DNA of 20,892 nt from Blastocladiella britannica (lineage: Eukaryota; Blastocladiomycota; Blastocladiomycetes; Blastocladiales; Blastocladiaceae): positions 1 through 20,892 of the forward strand of contig MU624842.1 in assembly GCA_025349905.2 (NCBI GenBank). Reading direction: 5' to 3'. Positions 17,899 to 20,892 of the stretch are shown here, piece by piece. A program made the position numbers and the translations under genes. Positions within the stretch are counted from its first letter, which is position 1; every line of letters begins with the position of its first letter. The notes under the pieces are model-generated. The model was not told the DNA's origin. It saw only the letters and a list, made by a program, of their open reading frames with translations, and searched no databases.

Positions 17899-19107
17899 AT
17901 GAGCGCGTTCCCTCCGTCCGTCGACCCGCGACACGCGGCCATGCTGGTCCGGGGTAACGTCCGTTCTCATTTCAAAACAGAAGTGTGAGGACTCACTGAG
18001 ACTAAAGCCAACATTGACTCGTGCGAGGAGGCACTGCTGCGATCGCCCAACGACTTGGCGTACGAGCTCCGCGCTCTCCCGCAGGAAGTGGCACGGCTGC
18101 GGTACCTTCTGGCCGCCCACCTTGCCCGGCCCGTTTCGGGCGGCGATTTCACCTTTGCCGATCCGTTCTCGGCCGCCAGTGCCGTGCCCGCATCAGTGTT
18201 ATTGACGCGGCAAACACGGCTATCGACGGGTGATGCGGCGATCGATGCGCTCCTGGGCGGTGGACTGGTAGTTCCCGGCGTGACCGAAATCGCTGGCCCG
18301 GCGGCCGCAGGCAAGACGCAGCTGTGTCTGCAAGTGCTGGCGGCGGTGGCAGCGCGTGGAGTCCCCGGACGCGCAGTGTACATTCCAACGGAAGCGGCGC
18401 TCGCGTCGTCGCGACTGCCCGAGATTGCCTCCGCCCGCGGATGGCCCGACCCGCTGCCGTACATTAGCACTGCCGACCAGCTCATGGACGCCGAAGTCAC
18501 GCGCCACGTCCTGCAGTACCAGCTCCCCGTCCAGCTAGCACGTGGTTTGCAACTGCAGCTCCAACATGACAAGACCAACAACAGCAAGGACGGACTGACC
18601 CCCGGCGTGGTGGTCCTGGACTCGATCACCCCGCTGTTCCGTGGCGCCGACGAGTTTGGGTCCGGCCGGGCCAAAGCCGCGGCCATGGGCGACCTGGCAC
18701 GCGTCCTGCACAAGCTGTCGGCAGCGTTCCATGTGGCGGTGGTGGTGGTCAACCAGGCCGCAGTGGACGTGGCGTGCTCGCGGCCCCGTGAAGCTCTGGC
18801 GTCCATCCCTACCCCATTGCTCCCGTCCGAGAATGCCGATGACCGCAGGGTATCGGCACTCAACATGCAACCGTGGCGCGCTGACCGCGAGCGCGACCGG
18901 GCCGCCCGTGGGGACCCTGCACCCGACATTCCGGCGCTCGGGCTCGAGTGGGCACGGGCAGTCCGGCATCGCGTGTTTCTCGAGCGCCGGCAGGGAGGGA
19001 ATGTGCGTGTGATGCGGGTTCTGCCGACCGTTCCCTCATCGCCATCGTCGGTGCTGAGGTACGCGATCCGAGCCGGCGGCCTGGTTCCCGACGACGTGGA
19101 TGAATAA
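17899..19107 (+). CDS. XRCC3: RAD51 paralog, XRCC3/Rad57 type
   Basis: Exons: 17899-17953 and 18008-19107 (TAA); 384 aa. RAD51 paralogs help load and stabilise Rad51 filaments in homologous recombination. Exon 1 has only 18 codons plus one base and joins through a 54-bp intron (donor GTAACG, acceptor TAAAG) to ANIDSCEEALL; without it the frame would have no ATG near the start. RecA-type core: LSTGDAAIDALLGGGL, then Walker A GPAAAGKT (~115-122), Walker B VVVLDS (~219-224), and VVVVNQ. The late motif ALGLEWARAVRHRVFLERR resembles XRCC3 (PALGITWANQLLVRL). A polar insert (~295-330, Arg/Asp-rich) precedes that motif. Human XRCC3 is 346 aa. In fungal nomenclature the nearest relative is Rad57, so the exact orthology needs a tree. 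It is head-to-head with TAH18. Confidence 0.85.
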
Positions 19108-19733
19108 CATTGTTCGCGTTCCGATCAGCTGATCGCCTGGTACTTTTTTTTGTTTGCAAAGTATTGAGTGAGTAGCCCCACTCCAGCCACAATAGCAAAA
19201 AAGGGCGTCAACACGGTCTCTCAAGTACACGTAGTCATATTTTGGCGAACCTTGTCCGTCCCTCGTCCCTCGGTCTCCGGTCCCTTGTGCTCTTTGCTCT
19301 TTGCTCTCTCATATTCAGCTTTTTCTTTTTTTTTCGCGGCAGCTCGTGTGGAGCCATTTTTTCGATTTTTTTTGTTTGCAACCTAGTTTTTCCACGTTTT
19401 TGTCCACCCAATAACGACACCACCACCACTGCGTTCGCACACTCGCTCTTATATACGCTACGCCCGACCCTTGTTGTTGTTGTTGAGTTCAACCAAAAGA
19501 AGAGTAGTATATCGCGCCATCTCTTGACTCCCTTGCTCCATCGCATCGCAGCGGATCGTCCCGGGACAACAAAAAAAAGTCCGTTCTTCAATCAATTTCG
19601 TCAATTCGTTGCAAAAATACTCAATAGCATTCCACAGTAGTCATCATTCAAGAACCCGGCTCACTCCCGCCCGCAGTCCCTCGTTCGTTCTTGAGTTCTT
19701 GCAAGTTCCTGTGTTCACAGCCAAAGCAAAAAA
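19108..19733 (+). promoter_or_regulatory. Long intergenic/leader region before the Mga2-type gene
   Basis: 626 bp without a credible ORF. Just after the XRCC3 stop is a 14-bp perfect palindrome (19122-19135) and a T8 run, probably 3' UTR. The remainder is pyrimidine-rich with CT-repeats (19283-19305), T runs, a CCAAT pentamer (19408-19412) and a TATATA box (19450-19455) about 280 bp before the ATG, a classical core-promoter arrangement implying a ~230-250 nt 5' leader. A CAG-type 3' splice site (about 19718-19723) could end a leader intron, but no donor is convincing. Confidence 0.45.
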
Positions 19734-20861
19734 ATGCCCCAACGCAAATCCGATTCTACCGCCCCAAGCTCTGTTGAGGACCGGCAACAATCCCCACTCA
19801 ATCCGCTCCTTCAACACCATCGCATTATCAGCAACAACCATATTTTTTTCCACCAGGCACCGCCATCCCTGCTGACTGCCTCCGAGCCCTCTACCCCCGC
19901 CTCCTGGTCCCCTGCCGGTTCCCGCGCATCCACGCCGATCCCGTACTCGTTTGGTCGGCCACCGCCCACGTCCTCGTCCATTGGTGGCCTGCGCCTGCCC
20001 GATTTCGCCGCCATCCCCGGCTTCTCGGCCTCCCTTGCCGCCTTTGCCGCCGCCTCGAGCGCATCCCCGGCCCCCTCGACGACCCCATCGTCCCCGCTGG
20101 TCTCGGGCATTCCGGGCTACTTCCCCCCGTTCTCGTCGTCGTCGTCCGCCGCCGCCGCCGCAGGGGTCCTGCCGTACCCGACCCCGACCACCGAAACCTC
20201 CGGCCCGCCGTCGTGGTTCACTTCCGGTCCCACTGTAATGCCGGCCATGTTTGCAGCGGCGGTCCCGTCGCCGATTCTGGCCGGCCTACCAATGCCCAAG
20301 GACGGCGGTGGCATGTCGTTGCCGCCCACGCCCATGACCGCATCGCTGCCAACAACGACCACTACGGCGGTGGATGCAGCCGCCATGCACGCGCACCTGG
20401 CGTACAACATGCTCATGGCGTCTTCCACAACATCAGTTGCAGCCGTAACGGCACCGCCAGTTCCCCTGGGCCTGTCGTTGCGCATCGGTGGGGTTCCGGC
20501 CGTCGGCGCCAAGTCGCGCGTCGAGACCCAGATCAAGTTTGTCGTGGAGCTGGTGTCGGCGACCACGGGCGAAAAGGCCGTGGGAATGTACCAGCAGCTG
20601 CGGCTGCCTGACTTACTGATTGCCAACGACCGGTGGAAGCGCGCGGGAGATATGCGCGGATCGTCATCATCGTCAACGGCGGCCGCGGCCGATACCTCGT
20701 CTGCTCCGGGAACGCCCGCTCCATCCGATTCGGCCCCCGGGTCGCCCATGCGGTGCCCGACCGGATCGGACAACGACACGGTCTGGCTGCACGCCCGGGT
20801 TGTTCGCGGAAGTAACAGCAGCGAGGAAGTGCGGGTGTGCGATGTCTGCGTGCTTCGCGAG
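19734..20861 (+). CDS. Spt23/Mga2-type transcription factor, N-terminal part (3' end outside window)
   Basis: The ATG follows an A7 tract and opens 376 codons to a probable exon end at 20861, before a GTCCGT donor; without splicing the frame stops at TGA 20871-20873. Residues 1-~240 are low-complexity (Ser, Pro, Ala, Thr). From ~245 the sequence matches the N-terminal DNA-binding-like domain of Spt23/Mga2: LSLRIGGVP, then SRVETQIK (261-268), LRLPDLL, and CDVCVLRE (369-376), where family members continue with an Arg/Lys-rich stretch. Family members also have IPT/TIG, ankyrin repeats and a C-terminal membrane anchor released by proteolysis to activate fatty-acid desaturase genes; none of that is in view, so the assignment rests on the N-terminal motif. 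Between LRLPDLL and the Cys motif there is a ~50-residue Ser/Thr/Ala/Pro insert. Confidence 0.65.
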
Positions 20862-20892
20862 GTCCGTTTTTGACAATTTTTTTTTTTTTTTT
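20862..20892 (+). other. Probable start of an intron in the Mga2-type gene
   Basis: GTCCGT directly after the conserved ...CVLRE has the pyrimidine at position +4 typical of introns in this window, and the sequence becomes a T run of 16 to the window edge. The intron's acceptor is not in view. Confidence 0.5.

Noticed and set aside
17967..18929. Minus-strand ORF of 320 aa
   Set aside because: Antisense to XRCC3 exon 2; Ser/Arg-rich shadow of GC-rich codons.
19122..19135. 14-bp perfect palindrome followed by T8, resembling a bacterial terminator
   Set aside because: About one such palindrome is expected by chance in a 21-kb window, and the setting is a eukaryotic 3' UTR.
20862..20873. True protein end of the Mga2-type gene at TGA 20871
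   Set aside because: The frame breaks exactly at the conserved Cys motif with a donor-like GTCCGT and a T run following, so an intron is more likely.
1..20892. Hidden mobile element, tRNA, rRNA or defence-type gene cluster
   Set aside because: All long open stretches are explained by the nine genes; no terminal repeats, transposase motifs, clover-leaf boxes or toxin/antitoxin-like pairs were seen.

Overview
The window looks like a piece of nuclear genome from a GC-rich, flagellated (zoosporic) fungus. The evidence is: genes broken by 54-75 bp spliceosomal introns; families with fungal relatives (Mrn1/Nrd1-type four-RRM protein, Spt23/Mga2-type factor, membrane-anchored 'CE9-like' amidohydrolase, Tah18); and an LRRC23-like radial-spoke protein, expected only in organisms with motile flagella. 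Blastocladiomycota (Allomyces/Catenaria-like) is my best guess, an inference from GC-richness plus flagellar content; Chytridiomycota is possible.

Layout, left to right: (1) 3' part of an unrecognised + strand gene, 1-834; (2) MSH4, eight exons, + strand, 1012-4779; (3) an RFX transcription factor, three exons, - strand, 7309-4841; (4) LRRC23-like radial-spoke protein, five exons, + strand, 7415-8665; (5) membrane-anchored tandem amidohydrolase, five exons, - strand, 12197-8760; (6) Mrn1/Nrd1-type RNA-binding protein, two exons, + strand, 12516-15648; (7) TAH18 diflavin reductase, five exons, - strand, 17851-15795; (8) XRCC3/Rad57-type RAD51 paralog, two exons, + strand, 17899-19107; (9) 5' part of a Spt23/Mga2-type transcription factor, + strand, from 19734 and running off the window.

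From MSH4 to XRCC3 the genes alternate strand, giving convergent pairs with 61, 97-or-less and 146 bp between stop codons and divergent pairs with 105, 318 and only 47 bp between start codons. All exon models were built by eye from GT...AG sites and conserved protein alignment recalled from family knowledge; each complete model sums to a multiple of three without internal stops.

Functional themes: meiotic/homologous recombination (MSH4, XRCC3), cytosolic Fe-S assembly (TAH18), flagellar axoneme (LRRC23), and transcription/RNA regulation (RFX, Mrn1-type, Mga2-type). The most interesting points are the head-to-head arrangement of an RFX factor with a ciliary gene over 105 bp, the 47-bp XRCC3/TAH18 promoter, an enlarged MSH4 with a deviant Walker A and acidic/polyQ tail, and an intron grammar (pyrimidine at +4, A-rich 3' ends, frequent AAG acceptors) that departs from the usual fungal pattern. 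I see no mobile element, tRNA, rRNA, CRISPR or obvious new multi-gene system.
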